The notes under the pieces: model-generated
Seen by the model: the letters and a program-made list of their open reading frames with translations, nothing else
Databases searched by the model: none
What the model was told of the DNA's origin: nothing
Shown here: in pieces, positions 53,945 through 63,577 of the stretch
Position numbering within the stretch: the stretch's first letter is position 1
Layout: each line of letters begins with the position of its first letter
Assembly: GCA_964524145.1 (NCBI GenBank)
Contig: CAZGCA010000003.1
Location: 1 to 64,000, forward strand
DNA from: CAZGCA01 sp964524145
GTDB lineage: Bacteria; Hydrogenedentota; CAZGCA01
Length of the DNA: 64,000 nt
Direction of reading: 5' to 3'
Translations under genes and position numbers: made by a program

Positions 53945-55532
53945 GCGCCGCCTCGCCGCGAATTCATCAGAGCCCCTTACTGTCACCGTCATGCGGCTTC
54001 GGCCGTCTCTTGCGGAGGCGTTGACAACCTGTGGGCTCAATGTTGCAGAGATCGAGCCCGGCCGCGACGAACCCGGACCACAGAACTGCATCCTTTTCGG
54101 GAACGAGTTGGTGATCGTATGGAAGAATGCCCACGAATTTGTCCAGTCGATCGTGGACAAGAGCCTTTTCGCCGAAGCAGCCGAGTTGACCGAAGGGTAC
54201 GAGAAGGTGGTCTTCGTCGTCGAGGGCAAGGACCTCTACGACGTGCGCAACGTGCATGAGAAGGCGATCCAGGGCGCACTTTCCGCGCTCGTCGTCCAGT
54301 ACCAAGCGGCTGTGTTGAGGACAGCGAGCCAAGCCGAGACCGTCGGCATTATCGCAACTATCGCACGACACCAACTGCTCGGCGTGCCCGAGGTCTCGAT
54401 GCACCCCAAACGCAAAGCAGTCGATCTCGCTGACTTGCAGAGGCGAGTCGTCGAGATGTTGCCCTGTGTTGGCCGTGTAGGCGCGCGGAACATGCTGCGC
54501 GCGTTCGAGTCAATAGACAGGATCTGTAACGCTTCGGAAGAAGAGCTGGCCGCTGTGCCCGGGATTGGCGCTCGTGGCGCCGCCCAAATACGCCAGGTTC
54601 TCTCCGGTGCCTACGAATCGGTCGATACCGAGACCGAGATCGAGGAAGCGGTATCCAGGAACCTGTCGCTGTTGTTCGGTGGCGATGTTGAGCTGGTGGC
54701 GAGACAACGTGCCGTTGCCGTGCCCACCGGCCGCGGGATCATAGACCTTGCTGTCGCCGACCGGTCGCGAAAGGTGTTATACATAGTCGAGTTGAAGAAA
54801 GACCCGCCCACCAAGAAAGATGTCGCCCAGGTGCGCGGATACATCGACTCGCTGCGACGTAACGCCGCCGGCGACGACGCGCACGTCCTGTCCGAGTTCG
54901 CGGCAGGGGGGTTCGAGATTCGAGGCGTCATAGCGTCTCCGTTTGAGCCCAAGCACGCCGTCGCCGCAGGCGAGATAGAGGTACGCGTATTGCCTCGCGA
55001 GAAGCTTGCTGAGGCAGTGACGGCGCACTATCACAGAGAACGCACGTTGCGCGAGGTCAACAAGATACTGTCGCCCGAACCGCTTCGTGCAGCGCTCGAC
55101 GAGCGCAAGGCCGCCTCCGAGACCGTCGTCTGGACAAACGGTTGTTTCGACATACTGCACAAGGGCCATGTGACATATCTCGAGCACGCGCGCTCTCTCG
55201 GTGATTGTCTCGTGGTCGGCGTCAACAGCGACGCATCGACCCGCGCGATCAAGGGGCCCGACAGACCCATATTCCCCGAAGACCACCGGGCACGTTTGGT
55301 TGCCGCGCTGCGTTGCGTCGATTACGTCACGATATTCGACGAGACCGACACGACCCGGTTGCTCGAGTTGCTCGAGCCGACGGTCTACGCCAAGGGTGGC
55401 GACTACACGATCGACACCATCAACCAGGACGAGCGGCGCGTGGTGGAAGCGTACGGCGGACGAATCGCCATCCTCCCGAAGATCGAGGGAGAGTCCACCA
55501 CGGCCGTCATACAGCGAATCAAGGAAAGATGA
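53937..55532 (+). CDS. ERCC4-HhH-RecB-like nuclease fused to RfaE2-type nucleotidyltransferase
   Basis: 531 residues from MVERRLAANSS, overlapping the previous stop. Residues about 48-150 resemble an ERCC4/XPF nuclease, but ERKxxxD is degraded to VWKNAHE. Helix-hairpin-helix pair at 170-225 (LPCVGRVGARNML, VPGIGARGAAQI). A RecB/NucS-like domain at 235-355 keeps D270 (GRGIID), E285-L-K287 and Q298, the PD-(D/E)xK core. From about 390 comes an RfaE2-type adenylyltransferase (WTNGCFDILHKGHVTYLEHA, VGVNSDAS, KGGDYT) that in other bacteria makes ADP-heptose. No frameshift joins the two halves. I know of no precedent. Confidence 0.88.
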   Translation: MVERRLAANSSEPLTVTVMRLRPSLAEALTTCGLNVAEIEPGRDEPGPQNCILFGNELVIVWKNAHEFVQSIVDKSLFAEAAELTEGYEKVVFVVEGKDLYDVRNVHEKAIQGALSALVVQYQAAVLRTASQAETVGIIATIARHQLLGVPEVSMHPKRKAVDLADLQRRVVEMLPCVGRVGARNMLRAFESIDRICNASEEELAAVPGIGARGAAQIRQVLSGAYESVDTETEIEEAVSRNLSLLFGGDVELVARQRAVAVPTGRGIIDLAVADRSRKVLYIVELKKDPPTKKDVAQVRGYIDSLRRNAAGDDAHVLSEFAAGGFEIRGVIASPFEPKHAVAAGEIEVRVLPREKLAEAVTAHYHRERTLREVNKILSPEPLRAALDERKAASETVVWTNGCFDILHKGHVTYLEHARSLGDCLVVGVNSDASTRAIKGPDRPIFPEDHRARLVAALRCVDYVTIFDETDTTRLLELLEPTVYAKGGDYTIDTINQDERRVVEAYGGRIAILPKIEGESTTAVIQRIKER

Positions 55533-55538
55533 GCCGGG

Positions 55539-56942
55539 ATGGCTGCCGATAGACCGCCGAAATCACGTGTGGACGAAGACGTGTTCCGTCTGCTTGCGGA
55601 AGCCGTTGGCAAGGAGCACGTCTCCCGGGACCCCGTTGATCTGGTCTGCCATTCGTACGACGCGTCGCGGACCATCGGCAAACCCGACGTCGTGGTCAAA
55701 CCCGCCTCGGCGGGCGAGGTGAGCAAAATCATGGTTCTGGCTGGAGATGCCGCCGTCCCGGTCTCCCCGCTGGGCGCGGCCTCGGGCCTGACGGGCGGAA
55801 GCGTTCCACTCGCAGGGGGTATCGTTCTCGACCTCTCCCGGATGAACCGAATCATCGATATCGACGCAGTCGCCTCAACAGCCACGGTCCAGCCGGGCGT
55901 GATAGTCGGCGACCTTCAGCGGCGCGTCGAGGCGCAAGGGCTTTTCTACCCGCCCGACCCTGCCAGCGCCGACTTCTGCACCGTCGGCGGCAACATAGCC
56001 GAGTGCGCTGGCGGGTTGCGATGCGTGAAATACGGGGTAACACGCGATTACGTTCTCGGGCTCGAGGTTGTTCTGCCTTCGGGCGCGATCATCCATACCG
56101 GGTCAGGCACGCTCAAGAACGTGACCGGATACGACCTCACCCGGCTGTTTGTCGGGTCGGAGGGCACGTTGGGCGTCTTCACGCAGATCATCCTGAAACT
56201 CGTTCCGCTCCCGGAGACAGTCCAGACTGCCGCGGCGTTCTTTGAGACCGAGTCGAACGCCATCTCCGCCGCGATAGCAATTCTCCAGGCACGGATCGTG
56301 CCACGCGCTCTCGAGTTCATGGATAGCGTCGTCTTGGACAGCATCCAACGCCACGAGGGACGAGACTTTCCCGAAGGCGCCCGTGCGGCGCTGCTTATCG
56401 AGGTCGATGGTTCCCGGGCCGACACCGACGCACAGATGGCGCGCGTGCTCGACGTGCTCGACGCCCAAAGCGCGCTCCATAAGGAACGGGTCTCTTCACA
56501 GGACGAAAGTGACGAGCTTTGGTCGATCAGGCGGGGGATATCGCCCGCGCTTTACAAGCTCGGCGACAAGAAACTCAATGAGGACGTCTGCGTGCCGCGC
56601 AGCAAGCTCCTCGAGTTACTCGAAGGGATCGACGAGATCCGCAGATCACGCGAGGTCATTGTCGGCTGCTTCGGCCACGTCGGCGACGGCAACATACACG
56701 TCAACTTCATGATGGACTCGACAAACGCGGACGAATGCTCGCGGGCCGAGCGCGGGGTCGAGGATCTTTTCAACTTGGTGTTGTCGCTGGGCGGCACGCT
56801 GAGCGGCGAACACGGTGTGGGGACCGCCAAATCGCCGTACCTGTCGATGGAGATAGGCGACGCAGAGCTCAAGGTCATGCGGTCGCTCAAACGCCTGTTC
56901 GACCCGAAAGGCATACTGAACCCGGGCAAGATATTCACGTGA
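55539..56942 (+). CDS. glcD: GlcD-like FAD-linked oxidase
   Basis: 467 residues. FAD-binding type 4 domain with the pyrophosphate site SPLGAASGLTGGSVPLAGG and CTVGGNIAECAGG; the C-terminal part has HVGDGNIHVNFM and LSGEHGVGTAKSPY, typical of glycolate or D-lactate dehydrogenases. Overlaps the GlcF-like gene, its iron-sulfur partner. The physiological electron acceptor is unknown, likely a quinone or ferredoxin route in an anaerobe. Confidence 0.94.
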   Translation: MAADRPPKSRVDEDVFRLLAEAVGKEHVSRDPVDLVCHSYDASRTIGKPDVVVKPASAGEVSKIMVLAGDAAVPVSPLGAASGLTGGSVPLAGGIVLDLSRMNRIIDIDAVASTATVQPGVIVGDLQRRVEAQGLFYPPDPASADFCTVGGNIAECAGGLRCVKYGVTRDYVLGLEVVLPSGAIIHTGSGTLKNVTGYDLTRLFVGSEGTLGVFTQIILKLVPLPETVQTAAAFFETESNAISAAIAILQARIVPRALEFMDSVVLDSIQRHEGRDFPEGARAALLIEVDGSRADTDAQMARVLDVLDAQSALHKERVSSQDESDELWSIRRGISPALYKLGDKKLNEDVCVPRSKLLELLEGIDEIRRSREVIVGCFGHVGDGNIHVNFMMDSTNADECSRAERGVEDLFNLVLSLGGTLSGEHGVGTAKSPYLSMEIGDAELKVMRSLKRLFDPKGILNPGKIFT

Positions 56943-58282
56943 GTCCATCCCGATCACCCCACACCGCTCAATCTGCCGAAACGGACGTGCTGGCCGCGCT
57001 CACCGCCAAGTGCGCCAAATGCGGCAAATGCCGGTCGGTCTGTCCCGTCTTCGCCGAGATGGACGACGAACGGTTCGTGGCCCGCGGGAGAATCGCGCTT
57101 CTCGACGCGGTTATCGCCGGCGAGCTCGGTGCGTCGCCAAAGCTCATCGAGTCGTTACAGGCCTGCGTCGGCTGCTACCGGTGCGAGGCGGAATGTCCGT
57201 CTGCCGTGGACTTCAGCAGTATTCTGCGCGAGTTCAAGTCCAGCCGCCGGTATCCAACGCCGATCTGGGCCCGGTTCGTCTTTCGTCATGTGCTGCCGCG
57301 TCGCAGGTTGTTCGACATGGCGATAAAGGCCGGGGCTCTATCGCAGAAGATTCTGCCGCGCGACCGCACCATGCCGTTGCGACATCTGCCCATGCTGCTG
57401 CTCAAGGGGCGCAAGATACCGGAACTCGCCAGCAGGAGTTTCTTGCGACAGGTGTCAAGCACCAAGCAGGATAAACCTGTCAGCCAGCCGAAGATGCGAG
57501 CTGCGTTCTTCGTCGGCTGCCTTACCAACTACGTGTATCCGCAGGTGGCGATGGCGTCAATGCGTTTGTTGCGCCGGGCCAATATAGAAGTCATTGTCCC
57601 GCCCGACCAGGTGTGTTGTGGGGCACCTGCGCTCGCGCTCGGCGACGAGACGGCTGCTCGTAAGCTTATGCGGGCCAATGTGGAGGCGTTCATGAAGCAC
57701 GACCCGGATGTCATCTTCACCGCGTGCGCGTCGTGCGGGCGCGTCTTGAAGAAGGAGTTCACGGACGTTCTGGGCGCGGACGCGGAGCGTTTTAGCAGTC
57801 GAGTCCGCGACATATCCGAACTGCTTGTCGACGAGTTCCAGGAGGTCTCTGCGGCCGTCACGCAGACGGTGACGTATCATGACCCGTGCCACCTCAGATA
57901 TGTACAAGGCATATACAAAGGGCCGCGCGACCTGCTTGCAAGGCACTCGGACTACAGGGAGATGCCGGGCGCAGATCTCTGTTGCGGGCTCGGCGGCCTG
58001 TTCAACCTGTATTACTACGAACTATCACAGGAGATCGCGAAACGCAAAGCCCGGTCAATCGAGAGTGTCGACGCAGATACTGTGGCCACAAGTTGCCCCG
58101 GATGTATGCTCCAGTTACAGACTATCGTGAGCGATATGGCAAAGCCTCGACGTGTTGTCCACCTTGTCGAGGTACTGGAACGAGCGATCTCGGCTTCTTC
58201 GAACAGCGTCGAAACAGCAGCCGGGGCTTCAGAAACCTCTGAATCGGAGACTGTTAATGCGGCAGCACATGCAGAGCCGTAG
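56939..58282 (+). CDS. glcF: GlcF-like iron-sulfur/CCG-domain protein
   Basis: About 447 residues from GTG overlapping the glcD stop (GTGA). N-terminal ferredoxin CAKCGKCRSVCP and CVGCYRCEAECP, then two CCG domains (FVGCLTNYVYP, QVCCGAPALA, CASCGRVLK; YHDPCHLRYVQG, DLCCGLGGLF, SCPGCMLQL). It takes electrons from GlcD. The acidic, Ser-rich tail (SETSESETVNAAAHAEP) is unusual and may be dispensable. Confidence 0.94.
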   Translation: MSPSRSPHTAQSAETDVLAALTAKCAKCGKCRSVCPVFAEMDDERFVARGRIALLDAVIAGELGASPKLIESLQACVGCYRCEAECPSAVDFSSILREFKSSRRYPTPIWARFVFRHVLPRRRLFDMAIKAGALSQKILPRDRTMPLRHLPMLLLKGRKIPELASRSFLRQVSSTKQDKPVSQPKMRAAFFVGCLTNYVYPQVAMASMRLLRRANIEVIVPPDQVCCGAPALALGDETAARKLMRANVEAFMKHDPDVIFTACASCGRVLKKEFTDVLGADAERFSSRVRDISELLVDEFQEVSAAVTQTVTYHDPCHLRYVQGIYKGPRDLLARHSDYREMPGADLCCGLGGLFNLYYYELSQEIAKRKARSIESVDADTVATSCPGCMLQLQTIVSDMAKPRRVVHLVEVLERAISASSNSVETAAGASETSESETVNAAAHAEP

Positions 58283-58296
58283 CGTGCTCGGGAGTC

Positions 58297-59076
58297 ATGA
58301 TACATGATAGAATGGACTGGTTGATGGAAAACCCACTGACAATCATCATCCCCGTGCTTAACGAGGAAGACGCGATACCGGAAACCCTGCGTGCATTGAT
58401 CGACGCGGTCCCCCATACCGATATCGTCGTCGTCGACGACCATTCTACCGACGGCACCCCAAACATTGTCGAGTCGTTCGCGGCTGAACATTCTCGTGTT
58501 CGGCTCGTTCACAACGAGATGGAGCGCGGATTTGCGAACGCTCTCAAGACGGGTTTCAAGACCGCCACCACCGAGTTCGTGCTGCCCGTCATGGGCGACC
58601 TGTGCGACGAAGTGGCCAAAATACCCGAGATGCTCGAGGTCTGTCTGGACGGCGACTGCGATCTGGTGTGCGGGTCGCGCTACATCAAAGGTGGACGCAA
58701 AGAGGGAGGGCCGAGGATACAGACGTTCTTTTCGTGGCTGTTCGGCATTACGATACACCTGCTTACCGGTATTGCAACGCACGACATCTCGAATTCGTTC
58801 AAGATGTACCGCAGATCGGCCCTGGAAGCTATCACGATCGAGAGCAGCATGTTTGAGGTATCGATGGAGATGACGCTCAAGGTCTTCTTTCAAGGCGGCA
58901 AGGTGGCCGAAGTGCCTACCGTATGGCTCCATCGAAAACAGGGCGAATCGAAATTTCATCCACTGCCGCTCGTTTCAGCTTACGGCAGATGGTACGTGTA
59001 CGCCGTCTCAGGCGCTGTCAAACGCAGGTTGCGCAACCCGCTGCCCGGATGGAGAGGAGAACACGATGGCAAGTAG
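58297..59076 (+). CDS. Family 2 glycosyltransferase, DPM1-like
   Basis: About 259 residues (ATG 58297; ATG 58312 and 58324 are also possible). GT-A fold: LTIIIPVLNEEDAIPETLRA, DIVVVDDHSTDGT, ALKTGFKTA, VMGDLCDEVAKI and GSRYIKGGRKEGG. It resembles polyprenyl-phosphate sugar transferases. There is no C-terminal membrane domain. Context suggests envelope glycan or lipid-linked sugar synthesis. Confidence 0.92.
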   Translation: MIHDRMDWLMENPLTIIIPVLNEEDAIPETLRALIDAVPHTDIVVVDDHSTDGTPNIVESFAAEHSRVRLVHNEMERGFANALKTGFKTATTEFVLPVMGDLCDEVAKIPEMLEVCLDGDCDLVCGSRYIKGGRKEGGPRIQTFFSWLFGITIHLLTGIATHDISNSFKMYRRSALEAITIESSMFEVSMEMTLKVFFQGGKVAEVPTVWLHRKQGESKFHPLPLVSAYGRWYVYAVSGAVKRRLRNPLPGWRGEHDGK

Positions 59077-59905
59077 AAGACGGACAATCGTCGGCTCGCC
59101 GTTGACGCCCGGGTTGCTGAAACAACTGGGTCTATTCAGCGAGTTTCCGCCTTCGCCGAATGGGTTCGAGCCGGGCGGCAATTGGGTCAACACGTATCGG
59201 GTGTGGACCTGCCACGGATATCGCAAGAGCGGCAATCACGACGTGGGCTTTCTCAGGATCGAACGCGGGACAGGTACTCCCAACGGAACGTTCACGTTGA
59301 AAGCGGACCAGCAGATCGATCATACGGAAGCGGCCCTCAACATCATCCACGCCGAGATCGAGTGCCGACGCGACGCTCTGGCGTCCCCGTTGCATTGGCG
59401 TCTGTCGAGCCGGTTTGTCGGACCGGAAGGAAAAGCCCGTTCCGGTCTCGACGCCGACGAACAGGTTCGAGTCAACGGCGACACTATCGAGGTCACAACG
59501 AACGAGCGTACCTTCAAACGAGAAGGGTCGAGCCGACTCACCGCTGATTGGTGCCTCTTTGAAGCAGTCCAGCGGCTGCCGTTCGAGAAAGAGTCGCATC
59601 TCGCCTTTGACGTGTTGGAAGGGTTAAGCCTTTTGAAGCGCGACCACCGTCTCTCCTATCGCGGCGCCATCACCATGACGCCCGAGAACGACATCACCCT
59701 GCACGGATTCCATCAACTGGGACACGGGACTCTGCCCTACGAGTACTGGCTGGACCGGCATCACCGGTTGGTGCTGGCCGTTACGCTCAGCCGCGTCTAC
59801 ATCCTCGATGATAAAGCCGAGGAGAAGACAGCCGCCGAGATTAGAAGGGGCCGCAACGAGTTCCATCGAATGAAACGGGCGTACGAGCGAGGTGGAGTGC
59901 GATGA
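59066..59905 (+). CDS. Conserved-looking protein of unknown function
   Basis: 279 residues, soluble, from MASRRRTIVGSPLTPGLLKQ. No family recognised. The early segment NTYRVWTCHGYRKSGNHDVG and the late LGHGTLPYEYWLDRHHRLVL with LAVTLSRVYILD suggest a mixed beta-rich fold with His/Trp-lined surfaces. Its ATG overlaps the glycosyltransferase gene and its stop overlaps the sulfatase ATG, so all three are translated together. A role with the exported sulfatase is possible but unproven. Confidence 0.85.
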   Translation: MASRRRTIVGSPLTPGLLKQLGLFSEFPPSPNGFEPGGNWVNTYRVWTCHGYRKSGNHDVGFLRIERGTGTPNGTFTLKADQQIDHTEAALNIIHAEIECRRDALASPLHWRLSSRFVGPEGKARSGLDADEQVRVNGDTIEVTTNERTFKREGSSRLTADWCLFEAVQRLPFEKESHLAFDVLEGLSLLKRDHRLSYRGAITMTPENDITLHGFHQLGHGTLPYEYWLDRHHRLVLAVTLSRVYILDDKAEEKTAAEIRRGRNEFHRMKRAYERGGVR

Positions 59906-61323
59906 GCGAAAAACACCGCACCCGAAACGCTTCACATTCCATGAACCGGCGCACGTTTCTGAAGACTAGCGGCGGCGCGGCCATAACGATTGCCGGCGGA
60001 AGTCTCAACCGCAGTACGTCCGCCTCCGCTCAAAGTACGAAACCGAACATGCTCCTTGTCATTACCGACCAACAGCATATCGACACAATTGCCGCGGGTG
60101 GATGCCCTCATCTCGAAACCCCAGCCATGGACTGGCTGAAGAATCGCGGCGTCAGTTTCAGCCTGTCGTATACTGCCGACCCCCTGTGCAGTCCCGCACG
60201 AAGCGCCATATTCACCGGTCGCACTCCCAGCGAAACAGGAGTCTACCAAAACGGCCTGCCCATCCGACGTGACATCCCAAACATCGGCCAGTGGTTTTCA
60301 CAACACACCGACTACGAAACGGTCTACGCCGGAAAGTGGCACCTCCCACGTGCCCGTACTCACTTCATACCGGGGTTCAACGTTATCCACACCGGAATCG
60401 GCGGCCAGGGCAACCTCGGCGACACGGGAACCTCACGCGCGTGCGATGCGTTTCTGCGAAATCGGACTTCCGACAAACCGTTTCTCATGGTTGCCTCGTT
60501 CATGCAGCCACACGACATATGCGAATGGCTTCGGCTCAATACCAGGAACCCCGACCGGCTTCGCTATCAGGAACTGGCCGCCGATCTGCCGCCGTTGCCC
60601 GACAATTTCGCCGTCGATCCGCGCGAACCGGCGTTCCTGAAGAGTACGCGTCAACAGCGCGATCCCGCTCTCGGCAACTGGGACAAGCAACAATGGCGGT
60701 ACTACCTGTGGAGCTACTACCGCCACATCGAGATGGTCGACGCCGAGATCGGCCGTGTCTTGCAGGCGCTTCGCGAGACCGGTCATGAGAAGAACACGCT
60801 CATAGTCTTCACCTCCGACCACGGCGAGGGGCTGGCACACCACCAGATGGTGCGCAAAAGTTCGTCCTACGACGAGGCCTCGAAAGTGCCCTTGCTTGTC
60901 TCGCTGCCCGGCCGCATTCCCGCCAACCGGACGGATACCACGCATCTCGTCACCGGTATGGATATCATGCCGACACTGTGCGGATACGCCGGTATTGCCC
61001 CACCGAACAACATGCGCGGCATGAGCCTCAGACCGTTGTTCGAAGAAGAATCGGCACCGTGGCGTCGCTGCACGTTCACAGAGATACCCGCTAACATCGG
61101 CAGGCTGATTCGCACCCCGCGCTACAAGTACGTCACGTACAAAGACGACCCGGTCGACCAGCTGTTCGATATGCAGAACGATCCCGGCGAGACAACAAAC
61201 CTGGCAACCAGCTCACAGCACGCGTCCGTGCTCGATGAACACAAGACGCTGCTGAGAGAATGGGAGCGTCAGCTGGACGTGGCCCCCCACGTCCCAAACC
61301 CCGACGCGTGGCGGAGCTTGTAG
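59902..61323 (+). CDS. Tat-exported formylglycine sulfatase
   Basis: 473 residues. Tat leader MNRRTFLKTSGGAAITIAGG (starting at residue 14; ATG 59902 adds a short prefix). PNMLLVITDQQ begins the sulfatase fold, CSPARS near residue 98 is the formylglycine motif, and FTSDHGEGLAHH gives the metal site. It belongs to a different subgroup from the sulfatase at 2153-3490. Ends 10 bases before the convergent mocA gene. Confidence 0.95.
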   Translation: MSEKHRTRNASHSMNRRTFLKTSGGAAITIAGGSLNRSTSASAQSTKPNMLLVITDQQHIDTIAAGGCPHLETPAMDWLKNRGVSFSLSYTADPLCSPARSAIFTGRTPSETGVYQNGLPIRRDIPNIGQWFSQHTDYETVYAGKWHLPRARTHFIPGFNVIHTGIGGQGNLGDTGTSRACDAFLRNRTSDKPFLMVASFMQPHDICEWLRLNTRNPDRLRYQELAADLPPLPDNFAVDPREPAFLKSTRQQRDPALGNWDKQQWRYYLWSYYRHIEMVDAEIGRVLQALRETGHEKNTLIVFTSDHGEGLAHHQMVRKSSSYDEASKVPLLVSLPGRIPANRTDTTHLVTGMDIMPTLCGYAGIAPPNNMRGMSLRPLFEEESAPWRRCTFTEIPANIGRLIRTPRYKYVTYKDDPVDQLFDMQNDPGETTNLATSSQHASVLDEHKTLLREWERQLDVAPHVPNPDAWRSL

Positions 61324-61333
61324 CGCGTCTCGT

Positions 61334-61957
61334 TTACTCGTCTTGCAAGGTGTCGCTCTCTTGGCTGTCTTTACCAAGCCCGGCACGTTCACGCCGGTAG
61401 TCTTCGGGATAGTCCATATCCGAAAGCACTGCAGAGGTCGGCACGTCAAGCTCGTAGACGTCGTCCGGGTGGGTGCGCAGAAGGCCACGAAGCCCTACGT
61501 CATCGTAACGCTCCAGGACCTCATCGCGATACCCCACCGAAAACAGGATTGGATGGCCCCGTTTGCCACGATAGAGCGGTACGAGAATCCCTTTGTCGGT
61601 CGAGCCGAACGATTGAACCATCTCGTCGACCAGTCCGGCGCTGATTGCCGGCTGGTCGCCTAACGCCACCATGACCGCGTCGCACTGCTTAGGCAGCGCA
61701 TCGAGACCGCAACGCACCGACGACAGCATACCCGCCTTGTAGTTGGGATTCGTCGCAATCGAAACCGAACGGCCCGACAATTCTTCGGCGACCCGGTCCC
61801 CGTCATGACCGACAACCACGATAACCGTATCGACGACGCTCCGATTAAGCTCGCTGACAATATGGCCGACGACCGTTGTGCCGCCAAACGGCAGGAGAAG
61901 TTTCTGCACACCCATTCTGCGGGACTCGCCTGCGGCAAGAACGATTGCGCAAATCAT
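61334..61957 (-). CDS. mocA: MocA-like molybdenum cofactor nucleotidyltransferase
   Basis: 207 residues. GT-A type NTP site ICAIVLAAGESRRMGVQKLL, VVGHDGDRV, ALGDQPAIS and GHPILFS are typical of MocA/MobA-like enzymes that add CMP or GMP to molybdopterin. Overlaps the xdhC-like gene by 4 bases; the pair would mature a molybdenum hydroxylase coded elsewhere. Confidence 0.92.
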   Translation of the reverse strand: MICAIVLAAGESRRMGVQKLLLPFGGTTVVGHIVSELNRSVVDTVIVVVGHDGDRVAEELSGRSVSIATNPNYKAGMLSSVRCGLDALPKQCDAVMVALGDQPAISAGLVDEMVQSFGSTDKGILVPLYRGKRGHPILFSVGYRDEVLERYDDVGLRGLLRTHPDDVYELDVPTSAVLSDMDYPEDYRRERAGLGKDSQESDTLQDE

Positions 61958-63042
61958 CGGAGCACCATGTCGCCGGGCGGGGGGTGATCACGGCCTTTCC
62001 GACGGACGGCCACGAGCTGTGCAGCAATGCTCGTCGCGATCTCTCCCACCGTGACGGCGCCGATATCCAGCCCTATCGGCGCGAACACCCGGCCGAACTC
62101 TTCTTCCGTGGCGATACCTGATTCGAGGAACTTCTCACGGATGAGCGCCACCTTGCGTTTACTGCCGATCATGCCGATGTACGCTGCACGCGAGTGGATG
62201 CACGCTTCGAGCGCTTCCGCATCGTGCTTATGCCCGCGGGTGACCACGACGACGTAGGTGTCTTCGGCAACGGGAAACGCGGCCACCTCCCTGGGAACGT
62301 CGCCGCACAACGTTGTCACCCCTTCCGGGAAGAGTGCCGGCTTGGTGAATTCCGGCCGGTCGTCGAGCACCGTCACGTCGAACCCGATGAGGACCGCCTG
62401 CCGCGCGAGCGCCTGGCCCACGTGCCCGCCGCCCGCTATCAGCAGGACCGGTTCAGGTATCACCGGCTCGACGAGCACCTCCACCGTCTCGTCCGGTTGC
62501 GAGTCGTTGACGAAAAGCCTGCTTGTCTCGCGGGCAAGACACGAGCGGACCGCTGCCGCGCCCGGGAAGTCCGTCTCCGGCGGAATGTCCTCTTCCGAAT
62601 ACCACTCGACGGTCACAGCCGTCTCCGCAGCAGCACGCACCGTGGTGAGCAGAACCCCGCGTTCCCGCACCTCGAATGCTTCGGCTGCCTGAGCGTAACA
62701 TTCTCGATCCTTTGCAGCCGTTGTGTCGATGAGAATGCGCATCGAGCCGCCGCAGATGGCGCCCGCATCACGCGTATAGTCGTCGTCCAACTGAAAGTCA
62801 AACACGAACGGACGTCCCGACCCGCACGCCTCAACCGCGCGACGCTGCGTCTCCGCCTCCACCAACCCGCCGCCCAGCGTGCCCCGGATCGTGCCCGTCC
62901 CCTCGATAACCGCCTTCACTCCGACCTTCTGCGGCGTGGACCCGTCCGCCTTCAGGATCAACGCCACCGCAAACGAGCGCCCCCCATCGATCAACTCCAC
63001 CAGCTTTCGATGAATGTCCATCAGGCTGTGATGTTTCTCCAT
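61954..63042 (-). CDS. xdhC: XdhC/CoxI-family molybdoenzyme maturation factor
   Basis: 362 residues. N-terminal XdhC domain (DGSTPQKVGVKAVIEGTG, GTLGGGLVEAETQRRA, GAICGGSMRI with conserved Cys) and a C-terminal Rossmann domain (LLIAGGGHVGQALARQA, DDRPEF, VTRGHKHD, YIGMIGSKRKV). It helps sulfurate and insert molybdenum cofactor into hydroxylases. Its start codon lies 2 bases from a 78-bp repeat. Confidence 0.93.
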   Translation of the reverse strand: MEKHHSLMDIHRKLVELIDGGRSFAVALILKADGSTPQKVGVKAVIEGTGTIRGTLGGGLVEAETQRRAVEACGSGRPFVFDFQLDDDYTRDAGAICGGSMRILIDTTAAKDRECYAQAAEAFEVRERGVLLTTVRAAAETAVTVEWYSEEDIPPETDFPGAAAVRSCLARETSRLFVNDSQPDETVEVLVEPVIPEPVLLIAGGGHVGQALARQAVLIGFDVTVLDDRPEFTKPALFPEGVTTLCGDVPREVAAFPVAEDTYVVVVTRGHKHDAEALEACIHSRAAYIGMIGSKRKVALIREKFLESGIATEEEFGRVFAPIGLDIGAVTVGEIATSIAAQLVAVRRKGRDHPPPGDMVLR

Positions 63043-63043
63043 T

Positions 63044-63121
63044 CCGCCACAATCCTAGAGACTGAGGAGTCTGTAGTCTTCAGTCTGTAGTCTGTAGCCC
63101 GGACACCAAAGAGCACCATCC
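63044..63121. repeat. Direct repeat copy 1 (78 bp)
   Basis: Copy of the element at 63578-63655 with about three mismatches. It has an internal 7-base rhythm (GTCTGTA, GTCTTCA, GTCTGTA, GTCTGTA). It lies between the S23 gene and xdhC. Further 7-mer-like text (CTCCAGACTCGGGACT) continues to about 63152. Confidence 0.9.
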
Positions 63122-63157
63122 CTCTCTTTGTTCAAACTCCAGACTCGGGACTAAACA

Positions 63158-63514
63158 CTACCTGTTGCGAAAGGACCGAATCAAGCCATTCAGGACTTTG
63201 GCGGTTTCTTCGCACAGGGCTTGAAGAGGATCGTAGGCGGCATCATCCACGTATCCCAACCGGTGAGCTAACGATGCCTGGTATTCAACTTCCCGCGCGG
63301 AACCATAAGCCATGTCAAGAAAATGCACGAAGTCCCCTTCGGAACTGCGCGCGCATCCCTCGACAATGTTAGACGCTACCGAAACCGCTGCACGCCGCAT
63401 CTGGGAGGTTAGTCCGAATTGTTCTTCACTTGGAAACGCCCGGGTCGCCCGATACACCTCAAGCACCAACGCATCCGCCAGTTCAAAAGCCCGAAGCTTC
63501 CTGTGGTCACGCAT
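63158..63514 (-). CDS. S23/four-helix-bundle protein
   Basis: 118 residues of the family first known from 23S rRNA intervening sequences: LRAFELADALVLEVYRATRA, FPSEEQFGLTSQMRRAAVSV, ASNIVEGCARSS and FLDMAYGSAREVEYQ. Forms pentamer-type bundles; function is mostly unknown, though a relative (Avd) assists diversity-generating retroelements. Here there is no rRNA or reverse transcriptase near. The gene lies between two direct repeats. Confidence 0.93.
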   Translation of the reverse strand: MRDHRKLRAFELADALVLEVYRATRAFPSEEQFGLTSQMRRAAVSVASNIVEGCARSSEGDFVHFLDMAYGSAREVEYQASLAHRLGYVDDAAYDPLQALCEETAKVLNGLIRSFRNR

Positions 63515-63577
63515 GATTCATATCAGGGCCGCTGATTTGTGGTTGTGAGACAACAGATAATACCACTGCACCAACCG

